Assembly (NCBI GenBank): GCA_003567725.1
Contig: PWYU01000027.1
Location: 1-39,431 of the forward strand
Direction: 5' to 3'
DNA: 39,431 bases
DNA from: Syntrophomonadaceae bacterium
Lineage (GTDB): Bacteria > Bacillota > Dethiobacteria > DTU022
Shown here: in pieces, positions 1 to 9,122 of the stretch
Layout of the letters: every line of letters begins with the position of its first letter
How positions within the stretch are numbered: position 1 is the stretch's first letter
The notes under the pieces: generated by a model
What the model saw: the letters and a program-made list of their open reading frames with translations, nothing else
What the model was told of the DNA's origin: nothing
Database searches by the model: none
Position numbers and translations under genes: made by a program

Positions 1-164
1 ATCTTTTCCCGCTTAAGCCCTGTCATTTCTTCAAAAGCAGCATTTACCTCCAGGATGATATAGTCCACCGGGGTGCCATCGTCATCAGTAACTATCTGGT
101 GGTAGGCAAAGGCATCGGGCATTTTTTCTATCAGCAGATTGTATTTTTCGTCAATTTTGCTCAT
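1..164 (-). CDS. PAS-domain sensor protein, N-terminal part, cut by window edge
   Basis: The gene starts at ATG 164-162 and runs off the left edge, so only about 54 residues are visible. They read as the first half of a PAS fold, ending in AFEEMTGLKREK. The same 11-residue block AFEEMTGLKRE occurs at the N-terminus of the neighbouring 1090-residue sensor, and the flanking residues (HQIV, PVDY) also match, so the two genes are paralogues in tandem. PAS domains usually sense small ligands or redox state and pass the signal to a downstream output domain. The output domain lies outside the window, so a kinase, diguanylate cyclase or phosphodiesterase is possible. A purine-rich GGGAAGTGA stretch upstream may serve as the ribosome site. 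Confidence 0.75.
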   Translation of the reverse strand, partial: MSKIDEKYNLLIEKMPDAFAYHQIVTDDDGTPVDYIILEVNAAFEEMTGLKREK

Positions 165-265
165 AAACGATCACTTCCCATCAAGCAATTAATGATCAGA
201 TCAGCTTTACTATTTCTTTGTTCATTTAAAGGTCTTTTTGCAGGTGTTATGCACAGATCACCTGT

Positions 266-3200
266 TTAACTATTCAAGTCTTTTTCAATAAGCTCGTTAA
301 AGATCTCCACCAGCTGCGGATCAAACTGGCTTCCGGCGCAGCGTTTTAGCTCGGCCAGTGCTTCTTCGTGGGTAAGTATTCTACCATAGGGCCGGGGATG
401 GGTCATGGCGCTGTAGGCGATAGCAATGGCTAAAATACGGCATTCAACCGGAACCATTTCCCCTATTAAGCCAAGGGGGTAACCGCTGCCGTCATAGTTC
501 TCATGATGCCTGAGGATCAGTTCAGCCACACCGGCTAAATCAGGCGAGGCCAGGGCAATCCGGTAACCGGTCTCCGGGTGGCGGTGGATTGCTTCGCGCT
601 CTGCCTCGGTTAGCTCCTCTGTATTTTCTAAAATACTCTGGTGTAAAAGGTTATCTGGCAGGCTCACTTTACCCAGGTCGTAAACCTGGGCCAGTAGTTC
701 CAGGTCAGCCATGCGGCTTTCTTCAAGCTTTAAGGCCAGACCCAGGCGGATGGCTAGCTCCTGAACCTGGGCCCTTTCACCCTCGGCCAGGTTGTCGCGC
801 TTGAAAAGTGAGGCCAACAAAGAGGAGACAATCTCTGTGCGGGCCTTTTTGCCTTGTTCCAGCTTTTCAGTGTACATATTGTTGTCGGCCATTCTGAATA
901 CTTCTTCCAAGGAGTATTCCGGGTTTTCACTTACTGCCAGGCCAAGTGAAATACTTAAGGGCAGGTTTATTTGCTCCCGGTTATAGTTATCAATTTGGCA
1001 GCGAATCCTGTTTGTGAGGAGCTCTGCCTCTACTTTACCTGTACGCGGCAGCAGCAGGGCAAATTCATCACCGCCTACCCGGGCTAAAATATCGGATTCG
1101 CGCAGGGTGTTTTTCAAAAGGTCCGCCCCGGCCTGCAGGTAGCGGTCGCCTTCACTGTGGCCTAGGGTATCGTTAATAAGCTTCAGGCCATCTAAGTCGG
1201 CCGATATCACTGTAACCGGGTGTTCACGCGAGCTATCAAGACGCTCGAGTTCGTTTTCAAAGTAGCGGCGGTTATAAAGGCCGGTCAGCTGATCATGGAA
1301 ACTTAAGCGGCGGATTGTTTTTTCATTCTTGTGCCTGGCCAGGGCGCCGGCGAAGAGTTCGGCCACTACCTGTAAAAGGTTAACCTGGCCTTCGGCCCAG
1401 GTATGCTTTTGGTTGACGTGGTCCAAGCCGAAGCAACCAAACACCTTTCCCCCTCCGGCCAGGGGTATGCTCAAAAGCGACTTTATCTCTTCTGATAAAA
1501 AGTCCTTTTTGTCTTCCTCTTGCCCGGGCGGCATGGATTCAACATCATTGATAATCACCGTGTTTCCTTTAAGCAGTTCGCCTGCCCAGCAGGATTGGAG
1601 CCTTACCTGCCGGTTCTGATCTTTTTCATAATAAGACTTAATCCCGGGAGCACACCAGGTATGGGTAATGCTGTAGGTCTTGCCATCTTCACTGAATGCA
1701 TATAAATAACTGCGGTCGGCACCGAAAAATTGACCGGCAACTTTAAGCGCTTCGTTAAGCCCCATGTCCAGTTCTTCCGGGGGCTGGTTGATAAAAATAG
1801 TGGAGATCTGCGACACCATTTTTTCGAAAGCCAGGCGCTCAGAAAGGGCTTCTTCCGCCTCTTTTCGCCCGGTTATATCGATCAGGGTTCCAAAAAGCCA
1901 CAGTGGTTTTCCATCATCGGTCCATGAAATAACTTTACCGCGGTCATTTACCCAGATCCACTGCCCGTTTTTGTGTTTCCTGCGGTTTTCCACGTTGTAG
2001 AAGTTGACTTCTCCTTTAAATAGCTTCTCCATTTCATTGTTGCTCATTGCCAGGTCCACGGGGTGTGTAAACTTATGCCAGGTTTCTATAGATCCTGCAT
2101 GTATTTCTTCCAGCTTGTAGCCGATCATTTCAGCCCATCTTTCGTTAACAATGTGCTCTCCGGTCTGAACGTTCCATTCCCAGGTGGCCACGTTAGCCCC
2201 TTCCACAATGTTAGAAAGGCGCTCTCTTTGCATGAATAAATCTTCCTCGGCCTTTTTACGCTCGGTGATATCCATAACAAACCCGGTGATGAAAGCAGCT
2301 TCACCGGTTTTGTCATAAACCGTATCTGCAGTTTCTCTAATCCAGATTACAGTTCCATCTTTTTTGATGATGCGGTGCTCGTACTCAAGCGGAATACTTT
2401 TTTTGCCTTCTGTAATCGGCTGATTCTTTGAAAGCACATATTCTTTATCTTCCGGGTGGACCCGCTTAAAAAAAGCATCGAAAGTTCCTTCAAATTCGCC
2501 TTCCTCCAGGCCGAAAAGCGCCTCGCACTCCCTGGACCAGTAAAGCCTTTTTTCCTTGAGATCATATTCCCAGTAACCGGCCCTTGCGTTGACCTGGGCC
2601 AGGGAAAGGCGCTGTTCATTCTTAAGAAGCTTCTCTTCAGACCTTAGCCTGCCCAGCACTGCCCCTAACTGCCCGGCGTAAAGCTCGATCACTTCCCGGT
2701 TGTGTATACCCTTTCCCTTTGGCATGAAAAAGATAATGTCGCCCGTGGTTTCCCGCCCGCCGTAGGCCAGTTCAAGGACGTAAATATCACCGATCCCGGT
2801 AAGTTTATGGAGCGCGGTTGAAGTGGTTTTGTTCAGCGCACCCATTGCTGTTTCATAAAGACTGCTGAAACGGACCAGTTTGCCGCCTTCGATTTTGCGC
2901 AGGCGCTCGGGGATAATCTCCCAGGCCTGCCCGGCTATCTTAAACCCCAGCAGCTTAGAGACGCTTTCAATCATGGAAGGAATCCCGGAGATTGCCCGGG
3001 TCACTGTTTTGGTGCGGTCATCTTCGTAGGTGTTGATTGCTGCAAATTTGGCCCCGGAGAGCTTCAGCAGGTTACCGGCCGCAGACTGGTAGTCAAAGGT
3101 AGCCAGGTCGGTGTTAAACAGCTCCTCTGTTAGTTCCAGCAACCCCTTCATCGAGGCCAGCTCTTCCTTGCGCGCGGTGATTTCGTTAAAAACGGTGGTG

Positions 3201-3538
3201 AAAAAGCCCGGTTCGTCACTGTAGGCCTGCACCTCGTACCAGCGTTTAAGCGGCTCCGAATACTGTTCGAAGTTTAAACTCTTGCCCTCTGTGGCTACTT
3301 TGCCGTAAACGCCGATCCAGTCGAAATCGTTTTTTTCGATGCCGGGCAGAACCTCGGTCACTTTCCTGCCCAGGATGTTTTCTCTTTTTAACCCCGTCAT
3401 TTCCTCAAAGGCAGTATTAACTGCAAGGAAAACATAGTCGACAGGGTTATTTTGCTCGTCTAAGACTATTTGGTGGCGGGCAAAGGCGCTGGGCAGGGTT
3501 TCTAAGGTTTGGTTAATCTTGTTGTGGTCAGTTTCCAT
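266..3538 (-). CDS. Multi-sensor diguanylate cyclase with degenerate HD-GYP domain (PAS-GAF-PAS-PAS-GAF-GGDEF-HD-GYP)
   Basis: Likely a cytoplasmic c-di-GMP signalling protein; no membrane segment is visible. Approximate order: PAS 1-125, GAF-like 130-300, PAS 308-430, PAS 440-565, GAF 570-730, GGDEF 740-905, HD-GYP 915-1085. The cyclase motif GGDEF is intact at 822-826, with an RxxD product-inhibition site (RESD, 813-816). This supports synthesis of c-di-GMP from two GTP. The HD-GYP part keeps HHENYDGSGYP (1011-1021), but the usual HD pair reads YD (953-954), and the later aDvyDA motif reads AIAYSA (1039-1044), losing both aspartates. c-di-GMP hydrolysis is therefore doubtful, and this domain may be regulatory. 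ATG start, with GAGGTG nearby upstream. Its PAS1 is paralogous to the downstream truncated gene. The sensed signal is unknown. Confidence 0.9.
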   Translation of the reverse strand: METDHNKINQTLETLPSAFARHQIVLDEQNNPVDYVFLAVNTAFEEMTGLKRENILGRKVTEVLPGIEKNDFDWIGVYGKVATEGKSLNFEQYSEPLKRWYEVQAYSDEPGFFTTVFNEITARKEELASMKGLLELTEELFNTDLATFDYQSAAGNLLKLSGAKFAAINTYEDDRTKTVTRAISGIPSMIESVSKLLGFKIAGQAWEIIPERLRKIEGGKLVRFSSLYETAMGALNKTTSTALHKLTGIGDIYVLELAYGGRETTGDIIFFMPKGKGIHNREVIELYAGQLGAVLGRLRSEEKLLKNEQRLSLAQVNARAGYWEYDLKEKRLYWSRECEALFGLEEGEFEGTFDAFFKRVHPEDKEYVLSKNQPITEGKKSIPLEYEHRIIKKDGTVIWIRETADTVYDKTGEAAFITGFVMDITERKKAEEDLFMQRERLSNIVEGANVATWEWNVQTGEHIVNERWAEMIGYKLEEIHAGSIETWHKFTHPVDLAMSNNEMEKLFKGEVNFYNVENRRKHKNGQWIWVNDRGKVISWTDDGKPLWLFGTLIDITGRKEAEEALSERLAFEKMVSQISTIFINQPPEELDMGLNEALKVAGQFFGADRSYLYAFSEDGKTYSITHTWCAPGIKSYYEKDQNRQVRLQSCWAGELLKGNTVIINDVESMPPGQEEDKKDFLSEEIKSLLSIPLAGGGKVFGCFGLDHVNQKHTWAEGQVNLLQVVAELFAGALARHKNEKTIRRLSFHDQLTGLYNRRYFENELERLDSSREHPVTVISADLDGLKLINDTLGHSEGDRYLQAGADLLKNTLRESDILARVGGDEFALLLPRTGKVEAELLTNRIRCQIDNYNREQINLPLSISLGLAVSENPEYSLEEVFRMADNNMYTEKLEQGKKARTEIVSSLLASLFKRDNLAEGERAQVQELAIRLGLALKLEESRMADLELLAQVYDLGKVSLPDNLLHQSILENTEELTEAEREAIHRHPETGYRIALASPDLAGVAELILRHHENYDGSGYPLGLIGEMVPVECRILAIAIAYSAMTHPRPYGRILTHEEALAELKRCAGSQFDPQLVEIFNELIEKDLNS

Positions 3539-3586
3539 CTCAACACCTCATTAGTATTTTCATTGCCGGGTAAGCCTAATCTTTTA

Positions 3587-3820
3587 TCAGGGCAGGGTAA
3601 AGTAGAAACAGGCACCCTGGCCCAATTCACCATCAACCCAGATTTCACCGTCGTGGTGAGAGATAATCCTTGAAACGATGCTTAAACCGATGCCGGTGCC
3701 GAAATATGTTTTGGTATCGGGCAGGTTTTCAATCAGCTGGCGGTAATTATCTGAATCCCGGTTCACAAGCAGCCACTTCCCATCAAGCAAATAGTAATCC
3801 AGGGTGTAAAATTCTTCCTG
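3587..3820 (-). pseudogene. Histidine kinase remnant (C-terminal end of ATPase domain)
   Basis: The frame opens after a TAG at 3823-3821 and ends at TGA 3589-3587. Its last part reads GTGIGLSIVSRIISHHDGE and ends in FYFTLP, the G2 box and closing strand of a HATPase_c domain. The preceding 35 or so residues do not resemble the upstream part of that domain. There is no H-box, N-box or G1 box, and no ribosome site; only a TTG codon at 3790 could start it. This is the tail of a sensor kinase whose body has been deleted. It lies directly upstream of the PAS/GGDEF gene on the same strand, so this locus has probably been reshuffled. Confidence 0.7.
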
Positions 3821-4008
3821 CTAAAACTTAATGGTTTAATATAAAAACAACCTTCGAAACTTATATCAACAAAACCGGCTTCATTTTAGGATGAATAATC
3901 AAGTTTTAGGAAATATCTACAATACTTCTACCCGCCAGCTGTTTATCCTTTTTTAGACATGAAGTTTCAACTTAAAACAGGACAAAGTTTCCCGGTCAGA
4001 ACCCTTTG

Positions 4009-4132
4009 ATTAAAAAAGCGCAAAACCAGAGTAAAAAACAGCGGGTGACATATTGCTCCTGACAGCTACCTTAACGCCTTCCTTGAGATCAAGCGGGACC
4101 GGGAGATCAAGGCAGAAAAGGCCAGGAAGTAA
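4009..4132 (+). pseudogene. Possible remnant of a small ribbon-helix-helix-like protein, frameshifted
   Basis: One frame carries a basic stretch (SKKQRVTY) before a TGA at 4060. The next frame, open from 4049, reads APDSYLNAFLEIKRDREIKAEKARK and stops at TAA 4130-4132. Joined by a one-base shift, these look like the strand-helix beginning of a CopG/RHH DNA-binding protein. There is no start codon or ribosome site in place. The assignment rests on pattern alone and is weak. The rest of the gap from 3824 to 4239 shows nothing recognisable. Confidence 0.25.
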
Positions 4133-4239
4133 GAATGGGCAGTGGTCAGTAAAGATGATGTAAAGGGGCTATTAACACCATTTGGTATGGTAGCCTACAG
4201 CGATATCTTACCAGCATAAGGAAAGCTGCTAAATAATTC

Positions 4240-4268
4240 TTGATGAGCAGGCAGCTTAGTGCTATAAT
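4240..4268 (+). promoter_or_regulatory. Sigma-A type promoter of the pheST T-box operon
   Basis: TTGATG at 4240-4245 and TATAAT at 4263-4268 are separated by 17 bases. Transcription would begin near 4275, just before the T-box stem I. Confidence 0.8.
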
Positions 4269-4274
4269 GCTATT

Positions 4275-4537
4275 ATATTTCAATAGGTATGGCTATGAAA
4301 GAGTTAAGTAAGCCAGGGGTTATGGCGCCGTTCAGGGAGGACCGGCCGCGACTGTAAGCCAGTTCCGGTGTGCCCGGCCGAAATTCACTCTTGAGCTTTC
4401 CACTGAAGGGTTCTTAAGGGCCTTGTAGGTAGATTACGGATAATTCCGTTATCAATTATAAAGTGAGCTAGGCGGTAGCTAAATCGGGTGGTACCGCGGA
4501 AGATAATCTTTCGTCCCTCTTAGAGAGGGATTTTTTC
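4275..4537 (+). promoter_or_regulatory. T-box riboswitch, Phe specifier, controlling pheST
   Basis: The leader carries the conserved T-box core GGGTGGTACCGCGG at 4486-4499, followed by a terminator. Stem I closes by pairing AGAGT (about 4299-4303) with ACTCT. Its specifier loop has AAGTA on the 5' side and GAAATTC on the 3' side, so the codon immediately before the closing helix is TTC at 4384-4386, i.e. phenylalanine. Uncharged tRNA-Phe would pair with TTC and with the TGGT of the antiterminator bulge, allowing read-through into pheS. This fits the genes downstream. Stem boundaries are read by eye. Confidence 0.93.
4514..4536 (+). terminator. T-box intrinsic terminator before pheS
   Basis: TCCCTCT (4514-4520) and AGAGGGA (4524-4530) form a perfect 7 bp stem with a 3-base loop, followed by six T. 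Formation of the antiterminator with the upstream T-box core would exclude it. Confidence 0.9.
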
Positions 4538-4558
4538 ATTATCTGGAGGTGTAAATAA

Positions 4559-5584
4559 TTGCTGAATAAGTTAAAGGAATTGGAAGATGAAGCGCGGAGT
4601 AAAATTGAAGGAGTTAAAGACCTGGAGGAGCTTAAATCCGTAAAAGTGCAATACCTGGGGAAAAAAGGAAAGCTCACCGGGGTACTGCGCAGCCTGGGCA
4701 GTGTTCCTGCCGAAGAAAGGCCTGTAATTGGCCAAAAAGCCAACGCACTCCGCCAGGAATTAGAACGCGCTATTGAATTGAGAGAACAGTCCCTGCAGGA
4801 TCTCCAGCGGCAGGAAAAATGGGAACAGGAGAGGATAGATGTTACTTTGCCGGGCCGCCCGGCTGCAATCGGGCAAAGGCATCCCCTGACCATGATAATT
4901 GATGAGATTAAAGAAATTTTTACCGGACTGGGTTTCCAGCTTGCGTACGGGCCTGATATTGAAACTGATTACTACAATTTTGAAGCTTTGAATATTCCTG
5001 CTGATCACCCGGCCCGGGATATGCAGGATTCGTTTTATATAACAGACCAGTATTTGCTTAGAACTCATACCTCTCCGGTGCAGATCAGATCCATGGAACG
5101 GCAGGCTCCAAATCTGCCGGTACGGATCATTTGCCTTGGCAAAGTTTACCGCCGAGATGACGATGCCACCCATTCACCGATGTTTCATCAGTGTGAAGGG
5201 CTGGTAGTTGATCGCGATATTACTTTTGCCGACTTAAAAGGAACTCTTGATTTATTTGCCCGGGAGATGTTTGGACCGGATCAGCGGGTTCGCTTCCGGC
5301 CCAGCTTTTTCCCTTTCACTGAACCAAGCGCCGAAGTAGATATTTCTTGTATAATGTGCGGCGGCAAAGGCTGCCGGACCTGCAGCTATACCGGGTGGTT
5401 GGAAATACTCGGCTCAGGTATGGTCCATCCCCGGGTCCTGGAGGTGTCCGGTTACAATCCACGCGAAGTTACCGGGTTTGCTTTCGGTATGGGAGTGGAG
5501 CGCATTGCCATGCTGAAATACGGCATTGGTGACCTGCGCCTCTTTTTTTCCAATGACCTGCGGTTCTTGAAGCAGTTTAGCTAA
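4559..5584 (+). CDS. pheS: Phenylalanyl-tRNA synthetase alpha subunit
   Basis: Catalytic subunit of the cytoplasmic alpha2-beta2 enzyme that charges tRNA-Phe. The 341-residue length is normal. The N-terminal ~90 residues form the tRNA-binding coiled-coil. The class II core follows, with motif 2 around [16 protein letters not shown] and motif 3 in [17 protein letters not shown] near the C-terminus. [16 protein letters not shown] is the usual Phe-pocket region. A Cys cluster ([12 protein letters not shown]) lies between them. The start is TTG at 4559, eight bases after GGAGGT, with no better ATG. It is preceded by the Phe T-box and followed after 39 bases by pheT, with which it must be co-expressed. 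Confidence 0.98.
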   Translation: MLNKLKELEDEARSKIEGVKDLEELKSVKVQYLGKKGKLTGVLRSLGSVPAEERPVIGQKANALRQELERAIELREQSLQDLQRQEKWEQERIDVTLPGRPAAIGQRHPLTMIIDEIKEIFTGLGFQLAYGPDIETDYYNFEALNIPADHPARDMQDSFYITDQYLLRTHTSPVQIRSMERQAPNLPVRIICLGKVYRRDDDATHSPMFHQCEGLVVDRDITFADLKGTLDLFAREMFGPDQRVRFRPSFFPFTEPSAEVDISCIMCGGKGCRTCSYTGWLEILGSGMVHPRVLEVSGYNPREVTGFAFGMGVERIAMLKYGIGDLRLFFSNDLRFLKQFS

Positions 5585-5623
5585 ATTAGAACAATGACAA
5601 TTGATTGAAGGAGGAAGAAATAG

Positions 5624-8035
5624 ATGCGTGTTTCTTATGACTGGCTTAAAGATTACATCGATCCTGGCATTTCTGCTGAAAAACTGGCTGAGATTTTAAC
5701 CCTATCCGGCGTAGAGGTCGGAGCAGTAGAGGTATTTGGCTGTGACCTGCCGCAAGTAGTCGCCGGTGAAATAGTGGCCATGGAGCCGCATCCGGGACGC
5801 AGTAATTTGACCCTGGTTGATACAAATATTGGCGATCAAACCTTAAAGATTGTCTGCGGGGCAAAAAATATGCAGGTTGGCGATAAAGTGCCAACGGCAA
5901 AGCCCGGTGCGATCCTGCCCGGAAATCGCATCATTGAAGAAACAGATATTCATGGAGTCACTTCACCGGGGATGCTCTGTTCTGCCCAGGAGCTGGGGTT
6001 GGAATTGGGTTCGGAAGAGGAAATCCTGATCCTGGACCAGACTTCAAAAATTGGTCAGTCTGTAGATCAACTATTAGGCTTTGGCGATCAGGTTATCGAG
6101 CTTGAACTCACTCCCGATCGTTCCGATTGTCTGAGCATGCTGGGTGTGGCGCATGAAGTTGCAGCTCTAACCGGCAGAGCAGTAAAAATGCCACCAATGT
6201 CAGTATCTGAGTCCGGCGAAGCTTTACCAGGTATTTTCAAAGTGGCTATTGCTGATAGTAAGCTCTGTCCTCGCTATACGGCCCGGGCAGTTGATAATCT
6301 TACCATTGGCAAATCGCCCTTGTGGATGCAGCTCAGGCTCCTGAAAGCCGGGATCAGGCCTATTAATAACGTGGTTGATATTACTAATTATGTGATGTGG
6401 GAGTTCGGTCAACCTTTGCATGCTTTTGATCTGGAACTGCTAAAAAGCAGTGAGATTGTGGTCAGAAGGGCAGAAGAAAGTGAAAAAATAGTTACTCTGG
6501 ATGGAATGGAGCGAAAATTGACTGCCGAAGCCCTGGTTATAACCGATGGGAAAAGGCCGGTAGCCCTGGCCGGAGTTATGGGTGGTGAGGATACTGAAAT
6601 TAACGATGCCACCAGAAAGGTTTTGCTTGAAGCTGCGGTTTTTAACCCGACCAGTATCAGGCGTACCGCCCGTTGCTATAACCTGCCCTCGGAAGCTTCT
6701 CAGCGCTTTGAAAAAGGGGTTAATCCGGAAGCGGTTATCTGGTCCCAGGACCGGGCAGCCTTTTTGATGCATGAACTGGCAGGCGGCCAGGTATTAAAGG
6801 GTCTAGTCGATCAAAATGAAGCACCTTGCCAGGAAAGCAAGGTAGAGATTGATCCTTTAAAAATCAACCAGGTGCTGGGTCTGGAATTGAGTAAAGATCT
6901 GGTTATTGAGCTTTTGTCGAGACTTGGTTTCAAGGTAAAAGAAACAGGAGCTGGCACTTTAGATATCACCGTCCCTTTAAGGCGAAGTGATATCACCATA
7001 GCAGAAGATATTATTGAGGAAGTGGCCAGGCTTTATGGTTATGATAAAATACCGGTTACCTTGCCCCGGGGTGAACTATTAGGTAATGTTAAATCATATG
7101 AAGAGAAAGTGCATGATCTGATCCGGGATATTCTTACTTCCTGCGGTTATCATGAGTGTATCACATACTCATTTATTAATCCCGCTGCCTTAAGCAGTTT
7201 AAGATTCCCGGACGAGGATTCCAGGTTGAATCCAATACCGGTTCAAAATCCATTTTCTGAGGAGCAGGCTGTAATGCGTACTACCTTACTCCCCGGCCTG
7301 TTAAAGACCGTTCAGCATAATTACAGCCACCGTGAGCTTAATCAACTGCTTTTCGAGCTGGGCGCAGTTTTTGAAGCCCGCGCTTTACCCCTTGAGGATT
7401 TGCCCCAGGAAAAGATGAAGCTGGGGCTGGCTGTAACCGGGCAGGTTCCGGACCCAAACTGGGTTAATCCTTCCCGGGAAGCAGATTTTTTCGAGATTAA
7501 AGGTGTCCTGGAAGCCCTGTTTAAGCGGCTTCAGATCACAGAAGTTGTTTTTACTCAAGAAGCGATGCCTTTCAGCCATCCGGCCCGGTGTGCCTTGATA
7601 AAGTTAGAGGGTGAAACACTCGGTTATGTGGGCCAGCTTCATCCTGATGTAGCTGAAGCCTGGGAAATTGATCAGCCTGTAACGGTTTGCGAAATTGATT
7701 TACAGCTGCTTGCTGAAAAAGCCAACCTGGTTCCCCGGGTGGAACCTTTACCGCGCTTTCCTGCCGCTAAAAGAGATCTGGCATTAGTGGTGTCTAAAGA
7801 TATTCCGGCTGAAAAATTGGAAGAAAGTATCCGCCAGGCAGGTGGCGATTTGATTAGCCAGGTCAAGTTATTTGATCTTTATGAAGGTAAACAGATTCCT
7901 GCTGGAAAACTAAGCCTCGCCTATTCAATAACCTTTAGGACAGATGAAAAAACTCTGACCGAGGCAGAAATAAACCAGGCCCAGGAAAATATTGAAAAAG
8001 CTTTATTTGATCTGGGAGCTGTTCTGCGCAGCTAA
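5624..8035 (+). CDS. pheT: Phenylalanyl-tRNA synthetase beta subunit
   Basis: Structural, tRNA-binding and editing subunit of PheRS. At 803 residues it is full length. Visible parts: the OB-fold tRNA-binding domain (about 40-150, with VVAGEIVAMEPHPG), the B3/B4 editing domain (about 215-390, with NNVVDITNYVMWEFGQPLHAFD), the B5 domain (about 405-475), the catalytic-like domain (about 480-680), and the C-terminal FDX-ACB anticodon-binding domain (about 705-803, PRFPAAKRDLALVV). ATG start after GGAGGAAGAAATAG. It shares the T-box-controlled transcript with pheS. Confidence 0.98.
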   Translation: MRVSYDWLKDYIDPGISAEKLAEILTLSGVEVGAVEVFGCDLPQVVAGEIVAMEPHPGRSNLTLVDTNIGDQTLKIVCGAKNMQVGDKVPTAKPGAILPGNRIIEETDIHGVTSPGMLCSAQELGLELGSEEEILILDQTSKIGQSVDQLLGFGDQVIELELTPDRSDCLSMLGVAHEVAALTGRAVKMPPMSVSESGEALPGIFKVAIADSKLCPRYTARAVDNLTIGKSPLWMQLRLLKAGIRPINNVVDITNYVMWEFGQPLHAFDLELLKSSEIVVRRAEESEKIVTLDGMERKLTAEALVITDGKRPVALAGVMGGEDTEINDATRKVLLEAAVFNPTSIRRTARCYNLPSEASQRFEKGVNPEAVIWSQDRAAFLMHELAGGQVLKGLVDQNEAPCQESKVEIDPLKINQVLGLELSKDLVIELLSRLGFKVKETGAGTLDITVPLRRSDITIAEDIIEEVARLYGYDKIPVTLPRGELLGNVKSYEEKVHDLIRDILTSCGYHECITYSFINPAALSSLRFPDEDSRLNPIPVQNPFSEEQAVMRTTLLPGLLKTVQHNYSHRELNQLLFELGAVFEARALPLEDLPQEKMKLGLAVTGQVPDPNWVNPSREADFFEIKGVLEALFKRLQITEVVFTQEAMPFSHPARCALIKLEGETLGYVGQLHPDVAEAWEIDQPVTVCEIDLQLLAEKANLVPRVEPLPRFPAAKRDLALVVSKDIPAEKLEESIRQAGGDLISQVKLFDLYEGKQIPAGKLSLAYSITFRTDEKTLTEAEINQAQENIEKALFDLGAVLRS

Positions 8036-8116
8036 GCAGGCAGGATAACTGGCGCTTTATCTCGAATAATGTACTTTAAAGGTACTCCGGCTTTTAAGAG
8101 GAAAGCAGTTGATGTT

Positions 8117-8389
8117 ATGGAGGACAAAGGCAAAAACAAAGTAACGGTTAATATTCTGGGGGAAGAATATATCCTTAGAGGTTCTTCCTCTATTGAAGAA
8201 ATGTCCAGGGTGGGTCTTTATGTTGATAATTTAATGAAATCACTGGCTGAGAAAAATAGCCATATGAGCAAACAAAAGATTGCTGTCCTGGCAGCCATTA
8301 ACCTGGCTGACGAACTGCTTAAAATCAAAGCAGATCACAGGAAGGACCCTACTCTGCCTGAGCAAAATGAAAAGAGCGGTGACAAATAA
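8117..8389 (+). CDS. zapA: Cell division protein ZapA
   Basis: ZapA binds FtsZ and stabilises the Z-ring. The 90-residue product has the family layout: a short beta-rich head (KVTVNILGEEYILRG) and a long helix (SRVGLYVDNLMKSLAEKN to LAAINLADELLKIK) that dimerises. The frame is open from an ATG at 8069, but the extra 16 residues do not resemble the family. The ATG at 8117 gives the usual N-terminus, with AGAGGAAAG about 12 bases upstream. It lies between pheT and cvpA, a common Bacillota order. Its stop overlaps the cvpA start by one base (TAATG), so the two are translationally linked. Confidence 0.88.
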   Translation: MEDKGKNKVTVNILGEEYILRGSSSIEEMSRVGLYVDNLMKSLAEKNSHMSKQKIAVLAAINLADELLKIKADHRKDPTLPEQNEKSGDK

Positions 8390-8958
8390 TGAACTGGCTC
8401 GATATTTTTTTGCTGGTTGTTTTTTTCCTGCACCTGGCAAGCGGTTTTTCGCGGGGTATGGTCAAGCAATTGTTTGATATGTTTGGTTTTATAGTAGTCA
8501 TACTCTTGTCATTTTGGGGCGGAAGGTTTTTTGCTGATGTGCTGGCAGAGTATATAAATCCGGAAAATATAATTCCCCATCATCAGTTATTTGAAAACAT
8601 GGGCCTGGAGGTGGTTCTGGAGCAAGTGCCTTTGCTCATTGGGGGAATCCTGGCTTTTTTGGGGCTTTTTATAATCCTGAGTATTGTTTTCCGGCTTTTT
8701 TCAAGCGGATTTCAATCGTTCAACCATGTTCCGGTGATTGGTTTCTTTAACCGGATTGGGGGAAGCATGATGGGAGCGCTTATTGGGGCGGTATTTGTAT
8801 ACGTTATAGTAGCGGCAATTTCCCTGATACCCCTGCAGTTTTTTATAGATGCCGTTGATAATTCGGAGGTCGCATTTATTACCGACCACTATTTTACGCC
8901 TCTATTTGAAAAGTTAAAAGCAGTTGCTGTGAATTATTATATTAACCTTAACAGTTAA
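8389..8958 (+). CDS. cvpA: CvpA family membrane protein
   Basis: CvpA-family proteins are small integral membrane proteins. They were first linked to colicin V production in E. coli; their general role is unresolved. The 189-residue product shows four hydrophobic segments (about 1-20, 27-47, 80-105, 124-150) and the typical N-terminal MNWLDIFLLVVFFLHLASGF followed by SRGMVKQLFD. The start overlaps the zapA stop, and a terminator follows at 9012, so it is the last gene of the pheST operon. Confidence 0.88.
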   Translation: MNWLDIFLLVVFFLHLASGFSRGMVKQLFDMFGFIVVILLSFWGGRFFADVLAEYINPENIIPHHQLFENMGLEVVLEQVPLLIGGILAFLGLFIILSIVFRLFSSGFQSFNHVPVIGFFNRIGGSMMGALIGAVFVYVIVAAISLIPLQFFIDAVDNSEVAFITDHYFTPLFEKLKAVAVNYYINLNS

Positions 8959-9011
8959 CTAAAGCTGGTTTATTACGGTTTCTGGGTTTTTGGTTTTGAA
9001 CCGCACTGGAT

Positions 9012-9031
9012 GCCGGGCAAACCGGCTTTTT
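9012..9031 (+). terminator. Intrinsic terminator after cvpA
   Basis: GCCGG (9012-9016) and CCGGC (9022-9026) form a 5 bp GC stem with a 5-base loop, followed by five T. It ends the pheS-pheT-zapA-cvpA transcript. The rest of the gap to 9122 has no clear promoter. Confidence 0.75.
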
Positions 9032-9122
9032 ATGGTTAAGCAGTTTTAGTTTAGAAGTGATTAAAAGAATGTCAGGAATTGATCTAAGGTTGTGTTTTAA
9101 ATGGTAAGGTTAAATAGCGATC

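Noticed and set aside
266-3538. Plus-strand open frames of 60-100 codons opposite the sensor gene
   Set aside because: They lack ribosome sites and are shadows of the long minus-strand gene.
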